A stretch of 64,000 bases of DNA from Rhizophagus clarus. Taxonomy: Eukaryota > Glomeromycota > Glomeromycetes > Glomerales > Glomeraceae. Shown one piece after another: positions 1 through 10,622 of this stretch. A program made the translations under genes and the position numbers. A model generated the notes under the pieces. That model was not told the origin of the DNA, searched no databases, and saw nothing but the letters and a program-made list of their open reading frames with translations. Positions within the stretch are counted from its first letter, which is position 1. Each line of letters begins with the position of its first letter. The stretch covers positions 124,001-188,000 of the forward strand of contig BLAL01000276.1 in assembly GCA_015698045.1 (NCBI GenBank). The letters are read 5' to 3'.

Positions 1-157
1 GGGACCGAAAAAAATGGGTGTGATTATAAAAAAATCCATATGATGTGCCTATAAAAAGGGATTTTTCTATATGTTCATTAATATATTGGGTCCAAAATAT
101 GGCGTGCTTATAAAAAGGGATGTGATTATACAGGAGGTGACTATAAGGGGTCAACTG
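1..157. mobile_element. Right end of a TA-flanked DNA element, cut by the window edge
   Basis: The stretch contains several loose repeats of a phrase resembling 'ctataaaaaggga' and ends in ggggtcaactg followed by TA. A terminus reading CAGTTGACCCC next to a TA dinucleotide resembles the ends of pogo/Tc1-type elements. The left end lies outside the window, so the element class is an inference. Confidence 0.35.
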
Positions 158-159
158 TA

Positions 160-934
160 TATATATATGATATATAAAAAATATAAAAATATAAATCTTT
201 AGGAAATGTATGAGTTGACAGTGATCAGCTTCAATAATCTCTGATTCCTTGGATGCGAGGATAAATTTGTTTAAAATAAAAAACAGTCTCATATCTGTGT
301 ATGTAAGTATGTGTGAAATCCTTTCCAAAGGAGATCATCCGGTTCTTGGGTTGTATATTCAAAAGCTGAAGCTGATATTCGAGTTTTAAAATATTATAAA
401 GCTAAAAAAAGGGGCAAAGTAAAGTTGAGTGGTAATGTATACAATACCTTTTAAGCGGTAAAGAAAACGTAAAGTAGGATAGAAGAAAAAAAAATACACG
501 AGTGCGAACGGAACACATTATAGTACAAAGTTCATGAAAACCAAAAATATACCAATAAAATAATTGTTCTTTATAACCTAATAATAGACACAGTCTCCGA
601 TATATGACATGGCCGCTGAGCGAGAATCGTATCCCCCTAACTGTTATATTAGAACTGTTTATTTAATAAAATAATAAAAATAAATTATAATAAAGAAAAA
701 AAAAATATATTTCTGTCTGTCACTAATTTATTGTATTTTAGCCAATTTTCTTATTATCCCTTTTTTTTTGCATTATTTGATACAACTGACCAATCCGAAA
801 ATATCAACACGTTGGGAAGAAACAGATGAACGATAGTAAGAATGAGTCGAAATCTCTGACAGTGTAATATCACTGGTTGGAATCGGTTTCTAAATTTTAA
901 GGGGAAAAAAAAAATTTTCTATACAAAATTTATC
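160..934. other. AT-rich intergenic sequence, no gene seen
   Basis: I see no convincing coding frame, RNA gene or terminal repeat here. The sequence has poly-A and poly-T runs and many stops in all frames. Confidence 0.5.
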
Positions 935-942
935 ATAAACAT

Positions 943-1525
943 TAGAGGCCTGCAAACTGAGCCCGGACCCGGATCAGCCGGGCCCGGACCCGGGTGCCGA
1001 ACCGGGTCCGTGCCGGCTATACTTGCCGCCCATTCCCCAAAAAAGGAAATTTAGACAATGATTTAATGTCGATCTCATTGTTTAAATTTCCTTTTTGAGG
1101 AATGGGCGGCAAGTATAGTGCCGGCAAATCTTAATTAAAAAAAGACCCGGGCCGGGCCGGGCTGGCAGATTTTTTTTGGGAAAACCCGGATTTTCTTAAT
1201 TCTGGCCAAAATCTCCTTAATTCTGGCCGAAATTAAGCTTGCCGCAAATTTTTAATTTCGGGTCAGACTTGAAAATCAATATTTTTTATTTTAAGTTCAT
1301 ATACGAGTTGTTTTTTTATCCAACCACTATATTTTTATTATAAAACTCTAATTTTATTTTCTTTTTTCTTTATTTTTTCTTACATATATTAAAAAACAGT
1401 CCGGGTTTGGGCCGGGCCTGGGTTTCAGTATTTTCACCTCGAGCCGGGCCAGGCCGGCACATGATACACTGTTTTTAAATCCAGACCGGGCCGGGCCTCA
1501 AAATATGGCCAAATGCTGGTCTCTA
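943..1525. mobile_element. Non-autonomous hAT-type element, 583 bp
   Basis: The ends are imperfect inverted repeats starting TAGAGGCCTGCA at the left and, on the other strand, TAGAGACCAGCA at the right. Each end is followed inward by CCGGGCC-rich sequence. The element is flanked by a perfect 8-bp direct repeat ATAAACAT at 935-942 and 1526-1533. An 8-bp target duplication with TAGAG ends is the hAT hallmark. There is no transposase frame, so it would need a transposase in trans. It contains a separate long hairpin at 1011-1126. Confidence 0.85.
1011..1126. repeat. Near-perfect inverted repeat (about 50-bp arms) nested in the hAT element
   Basis: The left arm starts tgccggctatacttgccgcc. The right arm, read in reverse complement, matches it over about 50 bases apart from a 2-base indel and a few substitutions. 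The loop is about 15 bases. It is either a small palindromic element inserted in the hAT copy or part of that family's structure. Confidence 0.8.
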
Positions 1526-1571
1526 ATAAACATCATTAATCGGATGGTGATGAATCTGCATGAAGATGATG

Positions 1572-2392
1572 TAGGGTTAGATCGGTCCTAGCAAAGACCG
1601 GTCCTGTATCGGTCTTGTGACCGGTCCTCACGGTCTTCGGTCTGAGATTTGAGGACCGGTTCGGACCGGGGACCGATCCATATAATTTTTTAGGTCCAAT
1701 AAAATAAATGCTAGAATGGCAGGGTTTCAATTTTTTTATCAAAAAATGACATTTCGGCACCTTTATTATATTACTTAATGTAAAAAATACCAGAATGTCA
1801 TTTTTCAAATGAAAAAAATGCCGAAATGACGTTTTTTAAAATTATTTATGAAAAAAGCCGAAAGCGACAATTATTATGAAAAAATACCGTTTTGGTATTG
1901 TTTTTCATATTATTTATGAATTAAAAATGCCAAAATGCGGGTTCTCATTTTATTTTATAAAAACGTCAAAATGTCATTTAATTTTTTTTTTATTGTACTT
2001 TATGAAAAAGCTAGAACGGCATTTATTCAAGTTTATTTGCGAAAAATGCCGCTCAATCATTTTTTTCATATTGCTTTATAAAAAAGAATAAATAAAACAG
2101 CATTTTTCCATACTATTTTATGAAAAATGTCGTTTTAGCACTTTTTCATATTAATTATATATTAAAAAATGCCATTTCGGCTGGTTTTCACATTATTTTA
2201 TATAAAGGTCATACATGTATATGAATCGTTTTGGCCATACGAGTCGGGCAGGTTACCCAATCTGATCTGACTTGAGCCCTAAAATAAAAACACTTTCAGG
2301 TCAAACAAAACCGGTCCAGTCCCGGTCCGGTCTGGTCCTGGCTGAAAGACCGGTCTTTTGGGACGGGACCGGACCGGACTAGTCCAACCCTA
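1572..2392. mobile_element. Second hAT-type non-autonomous element, 821 bp
   Basis: The termini read TAGGGTTAGA at the left and TAGGGTTGGA at the right on the opposite strand. They are flanked by a perfect 8-bp direct repeat AGATGATG at 1564-1571 and 2393-2400. Subterminal regions are dense in ACCGGTC and GGTCCGG motifs. The middle (about 1730-2200) is a degenerate array of roughly 45-bp units built on 'aaaaatgccgaaatgac' in both orientations. The short frames inside are products of this array and are not taken as genes. Confidence 0.85.
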
Positions 2393-2700
2393 AGATGATG
2401 AATCTGAACTAGCTGCCAAGCAGAAAAATAAAAAAAAAAGCCGTGTTCCTAAAGAAAATAATTTAAACGATAATGATTTAAAAAAAGGAGGGATTCATAA
2501 AAAACTTAAATACACGATGCAATATCAATAAAACAGGTTAAATGTTATATCAAAGCACATTTACTGCTTACGACATTACACTTATCTATGTGGACAGATG
2601 AAATTGTATGTAATTACGTATTTTTTCATTTACTTTCGAATAAAATAATATAACAAGTTATTTATTTGTAATATAAAAATCATTGTAACTATGAAAACTC

Positions 2701-3036
2701 CACCACCACAAATTATTACCCACAGCAATACGTACCACCTATTCTTATTATTCTGGATGGGCACCATATCCACCACTATATCCACAATCACATTTATCTT
2801 CGTATCTATCATCACAAGCATCATTAACTTCAGATGATACTGAACCATCTATAAAAAATTTTTAGAATTTCTTGATAAAAAGCTTGAGGAATCAAAAGAT
2901 ACAAAAATTTGAAGAGGAGGAAATCAAGGCATCGCAACTTGCAGAAATGAATCTTGAAGTTATATTAAATGAATTTGGAATCGAAATAATTGGTCATAGG
3001 TTAAACTCAATTAAAGAAGCAAAAAAATTTCTCTGA
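2701..3036 (+). pseudogene. SAM-domain protein remnant
   Basis: On the plus strand, broken frames spell a Pro/Tyr/Ser-rich linker (for example SGWAPYPPLYPQ) and then a C-terminal segment containing FGIEIIGHRLNSIKEA, ending at TGA 3034-3036. That tail matches the last helices of a SAM domain, whose usual form is LGI..IGHR..I...I. At least one frameshift near 2745 and an in-frame stop before the SAM part show it is dead. The 5' part is missing. The downstream neighbour is a transposase relic. Confidence 0.55.
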
Positions 3037-3129
3037 ATTTTTTTTTTGTGTTACAATATTCGTCAAAAATCTATGTTTAATACAATAAATTAATTTGTTA
3101 AAATAACCTTTCATATCAGGTGTTACTTG

Positions 3130-3250
3130 AGATAATGCTAATAAGAATGTTATTTCGGATCATTACGATCTTTTACAAAGGTTCTATTTTTCTTTATCTA
3201 CCACCATATTCTTCAGATTATAATCCGATCGAAATGGCGTTTTTGGAGTT
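3130..3250 (+). pseudogene. Tc1/mariner transposase C-terminal fragment, inverted relative to its neighbour
   Basis: The plus strand encodes LYLPPYSSDYNPIEMAF, the signature around the third catalytic acidic residue of Tc1-like DDE transposases (consensus PPYSPDxNPIExxF). The rest of a similar transposase lies on the opposite strand at 3256-4170. The piece is therefore either a micro-inversion or a second, nested copy. Confidence 0.7.
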
Positions 3251-3255
3251 AAATC

Positions 3256-4170
3256 ATGGCTAAAGTACTTTGCATCCCATTTGTTCAATCGATTCTATTA
3301 ATTTCATCATGATGGATTTTCGTATTATCCATGATAATTACCCTACTTTTATTTTGATATTCATTTATTTGTGGTAACTAAAAAAACAATATATACAATT
3401 GTGCAATTAATGATCAAATAAAAAAAACAAATAAATGAAAAAAAACATACAACTTGCGTAAGAATAAATGTTTGGTATCGTTTTTTATTGTAACTTCCCT
3501 CCATAATATCAGCAGTTATAAATCCATCTAATGCTAACGCTTATAGGATAGTATATCTTTTTCTTCTTATGAAAACCACATGTTTTTCAACTCCCATATT
3601 TTTTAAACCATATTCATAAGCCCTGGATAAACTTCTCACATCTTTGGATGTTTCATCAATAAAAACAAATCGTTTGGGCCTAAATTCACTTCCTATTTTA
3701 TACATAAAGTCATTTCTCAAAAGTTCACTACTCGTTTTTGCAGCTTTTTGTAACTAGAATAAAATCATGTTATAATTGCTCAGTAATTAAATGATTAATA
3801 ATTCAAATTTTACCTTTCTCATTATTCCAAGATGTTAGTGCTCTCCATAGAGTTGGCACAGATGCCAACTTGCCAGTTAATCTTTCCACTTCGGAGACGA
3901 ATTCATCAAGAAACAAATTTTTTTTATCTTTTACAAGTGTAGATAACGTCTGTAATATTAAATTTTAATGAGTGATAATTCTTAAAATAATAATAATAAA
4001 TAAACTAATACATTTAATCTTCCTTGATAACTTTAAATGGATGATTTACAAAACCCCAACGATCATAAAGTTTTAATTTTATGTACAGTAGAAATACCAA
4101 TATTAAAGTCTAAGAGCTGTTTCTTTTACTGAAAATCCGACAAATTGATGATAATAAATAACATGTCATT
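3256..4170 (-). pseudogene. Tc1/mariner DDE transposase pseudogene
   Basis: Reading down the minus strand there is first a helix-turn-helix part with VGFSVKETA and LYDRWGFVNHPF near 4020-4165. Next comes a second DNA-binding part with TGKLASVPTLWRALTSWNN near 3820-3900. After a probable 80-bp intron come QKAAKTSSELLRNDF, then FVFIDETSKDVRSLSRAYEYG (first catalytic Asp) and KRYTIL-ALALDGFITADI. A second catalytic motif, VIIMDNTKIHHDEI, follows near 3300-3340. Several in-frame stops and frameshifts break it. The order of motifs is exactly that of fungal Tc1-like transposases, so the family call is firm although the copy is dead. Terminal repeats were not identified. Confidence 0.8.
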
Positions 4171-4180
4171 TTATACCATT

Positions 4181-5089
4181 ACTTAAGGGTTTTCCATATC
4201 TAAACTAAATAAAATAATAATTAGTGCTTATTATTTTATTATATAAAAAAGTTCATACACAATAACTTACATGTAATTAATAAATAAGAACTTCTTCTTT
4301 CACAATAATAAAGATCATAAGAATTGTTAGGAAATCATAAAGAATCGTCAGAATTTGCATTAAACTTTTATGAGTTTTGTGATTTTTATATGCCACCAAA
4401 CTTACACCAAAGTCTCTTTCTTTATAAGGCAATATATTCTTATAAGCAAACAAATTGTGACTTGGCTTAATAAAATATAAAGACGGTTACTTTTAAGAAA
4501 AAAAAAATCGTGCAATTTTATAGTGATCATTATATGACTTCAATTACACAATATACAGATAGATTTATGACAATTAGAAATAAAATTATTTACTATTAAA
4601 ATTTAAAAATAATTATAATAAATTACGAATAAGAAAGTGTAATTGGAATTATTATAAATAAATATTTTTAAAAATGCATTCATTTATTAAAATGTAGGAT
4701 CTATGATCATTAAACAATGAAAATTAATTAACCCAATTTATATATAAAAATGTTGAAAAAAATGATTAGCTCCGAAAATGACACATGACCAGTCATTTGA
4801 GTCATTTGAGGTTATTTAGTCACTGGCCATTACATACTATGAACCTATAATGTTATAGTAAGTATGCAAATCAACATGTGGTCTTATATTACTTTATATT
4901 ATTCACTTAACAAATCAGCTTCTATACTTTTTTTTATTATTAACTTTAGTCCAAATTCATATAATAACAATATCCAAGTTAATATTGAGCATCAAATATT
5001 CTTTTCCTTTTATATAATTCAATACTCTTGTTTTATTGCTAATTTCAGTTTCAATTCATAAAAGTTATGTTAATGAAATTATTAAATAA
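4181..5089. other. AT-rich intergenic sequence
   Basis: No gene is supported. Around 4775-4830 there is a cluster of 'gtcatttga' phrases resembling the ends of the small element at 16963-17229. It may be a fragment of that family, but I could not define its ends. Confidence 0.4.
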
Positions 5090-5744
5090 TTTTTTTTTTT
5101 TGCTGCTATTTTATAAATTCAAAAGCTTTTGTTTTATTAATTTTAGCTCCAATTCCGTAATAATAACCATATGCAAGTTGATATTGAGCATTTAGATGAC
5201 TTTTATCTGCTGCTATTTTATATAATTCAAATGCTTTAATTTCATTAACTTCAGTTCCAATTCCATGATAATAACAACATCCAAGTTGATATTGAGTATT
5301 TAGATAACTTTTTCTGCTATTATTTTATGTAATTCAAATGCTTTTGTTTCATCAACTTCAGTTCCAATTCCATAATGATAACAAGTTGATATGGAGCATC
5401 TAGATAAACTTTTTTCTGCTGTCATTTTATATAATTCAAATGCTTTTGTTTTATTAATATCAGTTCCAATTCCATTATAATAATAATATCCGAGTTGATA
5501 TTGATCATCTAAATTACCTTTTCTGCTGCAATTTTATATAATTTAACTGCTTCTAATTTATTAATATCAGTTTCAATTCCATTATAATAACATTATGTAA
5601 ATTGATATTGAGAATTTACATGACCATTGTTTGCTGCTATTTTATATAATTCAAATGCTTTTATTTAATTAACTTCAGTTCCAATTCCATTTTCATAACA
5701 GTATCCAAGTTTATATTGAGAATTTAAATGGCCTTTTTCTGCTG
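5090..5744 (-). pseudogene. Decayed Sel1-repeat tail of the adjacent kinase-Sel1 gene
   Basis: The 108-bp Sel1 unit that fills the gene upstream continues past its stop codon for about 650 bp, now with frameshifts, in-frame stops and small deletions. Readable pieces include [18 protein letters not shown] and [13 protein letters not shown]. The junction near 5775-5785 joins the middle of one unit out of frame to the start of another. That is what unequal recombination between repeats would leave. The tail was probably once coding. Confidence 0.8.
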
Positions 5745-8700
5745 CTATTTTATATAATTCAAATGCTTTTGTTTTATTAACTGAGCTTTTAAATGATCTT
5801 TTTCTGCTGCTATTTTATATAATTCAAATGCTTTTGTTTCATTAACTTCTGTTCCAATTCCATTTTGATAACAATATCCAAGATTGCATTGAGCTTTTAA
5901 ATAGCCATTTTCTGCTGCTATTTTATATAATTCAAATGCTTTTGTTTCATTAACTTCTGTTCCAATTCCATTTTGATAACAATATCCAAGTTGAAATTGA
6001 GAACTTAGATGATCTTTTTCTGCTACTATTTTATATAATTCAAATGCTTTAGTCTTATTAACTTCAGTTCCAATTCCATTTTGATAACAATATCCAAGTA
6101 GAAATTGAGAATTTAAATGGCCTTTTTCTGCAGCCATTTTATATGATTCAAATGCTTTTGTTTCATTAATATCAGTTCCGATTCCATTTTGATAACAATA
6201 TCCAAGTAGAAATTGAGAATTTAAATGGCCTTTTTCTGCAACCATTTTATATGATTCAAATGCTTTTGTTTCATTAATATCAGTTCCGATTCCATTTTGA
6301 TAACAATATCCAAGATTATATTGAGCATTTAAATGGCCTTTTTCTGCTGCTATTTTATACAATTCAAATGCTTTTGCTTTATTAACTTCAGTTCCAATTC
6401 CATTTTCATAACAGTATCCAAGATTATTTTGAGCATTTAAATGATATTTTTCTGCTGCTATTTTATATAATTCAAATGCTTTTGTTTCATTAACTTCTGT
6501 TCCAATTCCATAATGATAACAATATCCAAGATTATATTGAGAATTTAAATGGCCTTTTCCTGCTGCTATTTTATATAATTCAAATGCTTTTGTTTCATTA
6601 ACTTCTGTTCCAATTCCATTTTCATAACAATATCCAAGATTATATTGAGCAATTAAATGATCTTTTTCTGCTGCTATTTTATATAATTCAAATGCTTTTG
6701 TTTCATTAACTTCTGTTCCAATTCCTTTTTGATAACAATATCCAAGATTGCAATGAGCATGTAAATTACCTTTTTCTGCTGCTATTTTATATGATTCAAA
6801 TGCTTTTGTTTCATTAACTTCTGTTCCAATTCCATTTTGATAACAATATCCGAGTTGAAATTGAGAACTTAAATGATTTTTTTCTGCTACTATTTTATAT
6901 AATTCAAATGCTTTAGTCTTATTAACTTCAGTTCCAATTCCTTTTTGATAACAATATCCAAGTTGAAATTGAGAATTTAAATGACCTTTTTCTGCTGCTA
7001 TTTTATATAATTCAAATGCTTCTGTTTCATTAACTTCAGTTCCAATTCCAAAATGATAACAATATCCAAGTCGAAATTGAGAATTTAAATGATCTTTTTC
7101 TGCTGCTATTTTATATAATTTAAATGCTTTTGTTTCATTAACTTCAGTTCCAATTCCATAATAATAACAATATCCAAGATTATATTGAGCATTTAAATGA
7201 TCTCTTTCTGCTGCTATTTTATATAATTCAAATGCTTTTGTTTCATTAACTTCTGTTCCAATTCCATTTTCATAACAATATCCAAGATTATTTTGAGCAT
7301 ATAAATGATCTTTTTCTGCTGCTATTTTATATAGTTCAAATGCTTTTGTTTCATTAACTTCTGTTCCAATTCCATTTTCATAACAATGTCCAAGATTATT
7401 TTGAGCAATTAAATGATCTTTTTCTGCTGCTATTTTATATAATTCAAATGCTTTTGTTTCATTAACTTCTGTTCCAATTCCATTTTGATAAAAATATCCA
7501 AGATTATATTGAGCATTTAAATGATCTTTTTCTGCTGCTATTTTATATAATTCAAATGCATTTGTTTCATTAACATCTGTTCCAATTCCTTTTCGATAAC
7601 AATTTCCAAGTTTATATAGAGCATCCAAAAATCCTTGACTAGCTGATTTTTGATATAACTCAAAAGCTTTTTTGTTATTTTTTCTAATACCTTTACCATT
7701 TTTATAACAATTACCTAAATTATATTGTGCAATTTTATTTCCACTTTCTGCTGCTTTTTGAAAATAATTAAATGCTTTCTTATAATTTTGTTTTGTACCA
7801 ATACCATAATAATTATTATTTCCAATTAGCCTAAATCCTTCAGAATATATTGTTTTATAGATCTTATTTTTTTTATCATTAATCTTCTTATTATAATTTT
7901 GTTCAATAATGTATTTTGCAATAATATTTCCACTATTTGCTGCCTTTTTATACCAATTAAAGGCTTGAACCTTATCAATTTTTATTCCAATTCCATAATA
8001 AAAACAATTTCCAAGTTGATATTGAGCATCTGTGATTTCTTTTTTTGCTAATATTTTATAATATTTAAATGCTTTAAATTCATCTTTTCCTATTCCTTTC
8101 CCTAATCTATAACAGTTAGCAAGATAGAGCTTTGCGGTTATATTTCTATTCTTGGCCGCTTTTTGATACCACTCAATAAATTTATTTTCATTAATATCAG
8201 TTCCAATATTAAATTCAAAACAATATCCTAAATAAAATTGTCCAATAATGCTTCCATTTTCTGCAGCTTTTTGAAACCAATTAAATGCTAAATTTTTATT
8301 CTCTTTAGCTCCATATCCATCATTATAACATTTAGCAAGATAAACTTGTGCCATTGGATAGTTATTTTCTGCAGCTTTTAAAAATAATTCAAATGCTTTA
8401 TCATCATTTTCTTCCATTCCAATACCGTAATAATAAAATAATCCAAAGAACCAATTATAAGCTGGTTTTTCTTGATTTTTTGTAAGCCAATTGATAAGGT
8501 TTCTTATAATTTGATTAGATTGTAATGTTATTTGATCAATTAGTTGTTTGATTTGGTCAAAAGTATAACTTTTATCATGCTTTTTAATAATAAATGTAAT
8601 TAATTTATCAATGAAAGATTCATTAATAATATCAAATGTTGAATCTGACGAATTCATTGACGCACTTGTTTGAATTGATGTATTAGAATGATAATTTTTA

Positions 8701-10189
8701 AAATCCATTGCCCACACTGATTTAATAGATTTAATAGATGCCTGATCTTGTAAACTGGCAATATCTTTTAATATGTCATCTGAAAAATCATTTATATCTA
8801 AATCATCATTTGGGTCATAATTTATATATGAGTCGTCATTTATATCTGGATCATCATTTATATTTGAATCATTGTTTGCGTCTAAATACTCGCCTATATT
8901 CGAATCATTATTTATACTTGAACCAACATTTGCATCTAAAAATTCATCTTGTAATAGACTATCTTCATAATCATTAGGATCTTTATTTGGAAAAATTATT
9001 GATTTAAGGACTAATACAACTTCTTGCATATTCGGACGCTCATCTGATTCATATTTCCAACATTCTAGTTATTAAAATAAATTAGTATTAATATATACTC
9101 TTATTTAAAATAAAATAATGTGCATAACCATTACCTTTATATAAACTACTGTAATCGATAGGTGTTTCTTCAACAATATTTTCTCGTTTACCATTTACTA
9201 TAAATAATATTAAATTTTCATCATAGTTTAAGTCAGAAAATGGTTGATTTCCACTTGAAATTTGCCACATTAATACTCCAATACTATATACATCAGATTT
9301 TTCATTTAATTTGTAATTTTGATCATTTAAACTTTTTGGATCGACAAAAGGTATTATACCATATATTTTTGATGCACCGTTATTTGACGCTTCAGCAATT
9401 TTTTTTGATAATCCGAAGTCTGCTAACTTGATCATTTTTTGATGGACAAGCACGTTATCTGCATGCTATAAATATATGATGGAAGTTTATTTAATACACT
9501 TTCTTAAAAAAAAAAAAAATTAAAAATAAAGTTTATACCAAATCGCGGTGAATAATATCACATTTATGTAAAAATGCTACTGCACTAGCCAGTTGAAATG
9601 ACAACTGACATTTATCATTCCAATCGAGTTTATTAAATTGTTTGCTTAAGTAAGTTTTCAATGTGCCGCTATCAGCATATTCTAAAACTAACGAATATTT
9701 TTTTTCTAAATACAACATATGAATAAAAATAAATAATGATACATGCAACTCAAATCAAGTTATGTAATAAATTAATATGTTAATACTTGCCAGTTTCCAA
9801 TTTTGTAATGCCATAGATTCGTAAAATATTTTCATGAACGTCAACTTTTTTTTGTAATTTTATCTGTAAAGAATTTAATAAATTTAAACTTTTATAAAAA
9901 ATTACAAAGATTAAAGATTATATTATGATATATAATTTACCTCATTGACAACTTCCTTTATCATTATTTTATCATTATCGAAAGTTTTTAAAGCGAAAAA
10001 ACTATCAGAAGTACTTTTCCAATTAACACGAGATACACTTCCATATGAACCACTTCCTATTAGTTTAAAATTTTTAAATTCGGAATATTCATAATAATTG
10101 ATATATTCGTCTGCAATCGATTTTTCTAACCATTCAATATAAATATTTGTTTCTTTACTATGATTGGCTACTTTCGTTTCTTTTGACAT
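5745..10189 (-). CDS. Protein kinase (TKL-like) fused to a Sel1-repeat array, five exons
   Basis: Exons on the minus strand are 10189-9941, 9863-9791, 9705-9539, 9465-9135 and 9064-5745. They join in phases 0,1,0,1 to give 1380 codons. The start is set by MSKETK, shared with the gene at 54-60 kb. Residues about 25-300 form the kinase: glycine loop [15 protein letters not shown] lysine, HENI, IIHRDLHADNVL split by an intron after [13 protein letters not shown], then [11 protein letters not shown] closing the lobe. All catalytic residues are present, so it should be an active Ser/Thr or dual-specificity kinase. An Asp/Asn-rich linker follows. About 25 Sel1 repeats (36 residues, [12 protein letters not shown]...GIGTEVNET) run from about residue 480 to the end; Sel1 solenoids bind partner proteins. 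Intron 2 has a GC donor (GCAAGT at 9790). The array ends abruptly at a recombination scar, so the C-terminus [10 protein letters not shown] is out of frame with the repeats. Confidence 0.85.
5800..7610 (-). repeat. Homogenised 108-bp tandem array coding Sel1 repeats
   Basis: About 17 units of 108 bp are nearly identical at the DNA level, including silent positions. The upstream units of the same gene (7610-8450) are much more diverged. This pattern points to recent expansion or gene conversion within the array. Confidence 0.85.
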
Positions 10190-10319
10190 TTTTAACGACA
10201 AATTTTAACGGTTTTTCTTATAAATGAAGCTATTAATATATGAATGAAAAATGCGTGTGTAACTATCTTGTATCACTTAGAACATTCAATGGCGTTATAA
10301 TGCAAACTATGACGTTAAA

Positions 10320-10415
10320 TATAAACCTTTATGGCATTAATTTAGCGCCACAAGTCCTTTTGCTTACTTCGGTGTAACTAAGGAAAATTAAAAGATACTG
10401 CGCCACACAATGATA
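10320..10415 (-). promoter_or_regulatory. Upstream block shared with the kinase-Sel1 gene at 54-60 kb
   Basis: About 130-230 bp upstream of the start codon, plus-strand text runs tttagcgcca, then ggtgtaact, then TGCGCCACACAA (10399-10410). The same elements, in the same order and similar spacing, occur at 60789-60845 upstream of the other minus-strand kinase-Sel1 gene. Conservation in otherwise diverged flanks suggests a shared promoter element. Its binding factor is unknown. Confidence 0.5.
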
Positions 10416-10622
10416 AATTTAAGTAATTTATTTATACATGGACATGATATAATGTTTATTTAATAATACTTATAGATGTATTGTAAAAATTTGTTGCAAG
10501 AGCCAAGAGGTAAATAAAAAATTCTTAGCAAAATTTATACAAATTATTGAATATAGAAAACCTATTGCTAATGGTCTAATACTAAAATGGTAACATTTAA
10601 ACAAATAAAAAGAAATAATTAT

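Noticed and set aside
1536..2091. Short frames in the second hAT element
   Set aside because: They follow the internal degenerate repeats on both strands and lack any domain.
5800..7610. Regularly spaced repeats that could be mistaken for a CRISPR array
   Set aside because: The period is 108 bp with no unique spacers, the units are contiguous and in frame, and they encode Sel1 repeats in a eukaryotic gene.
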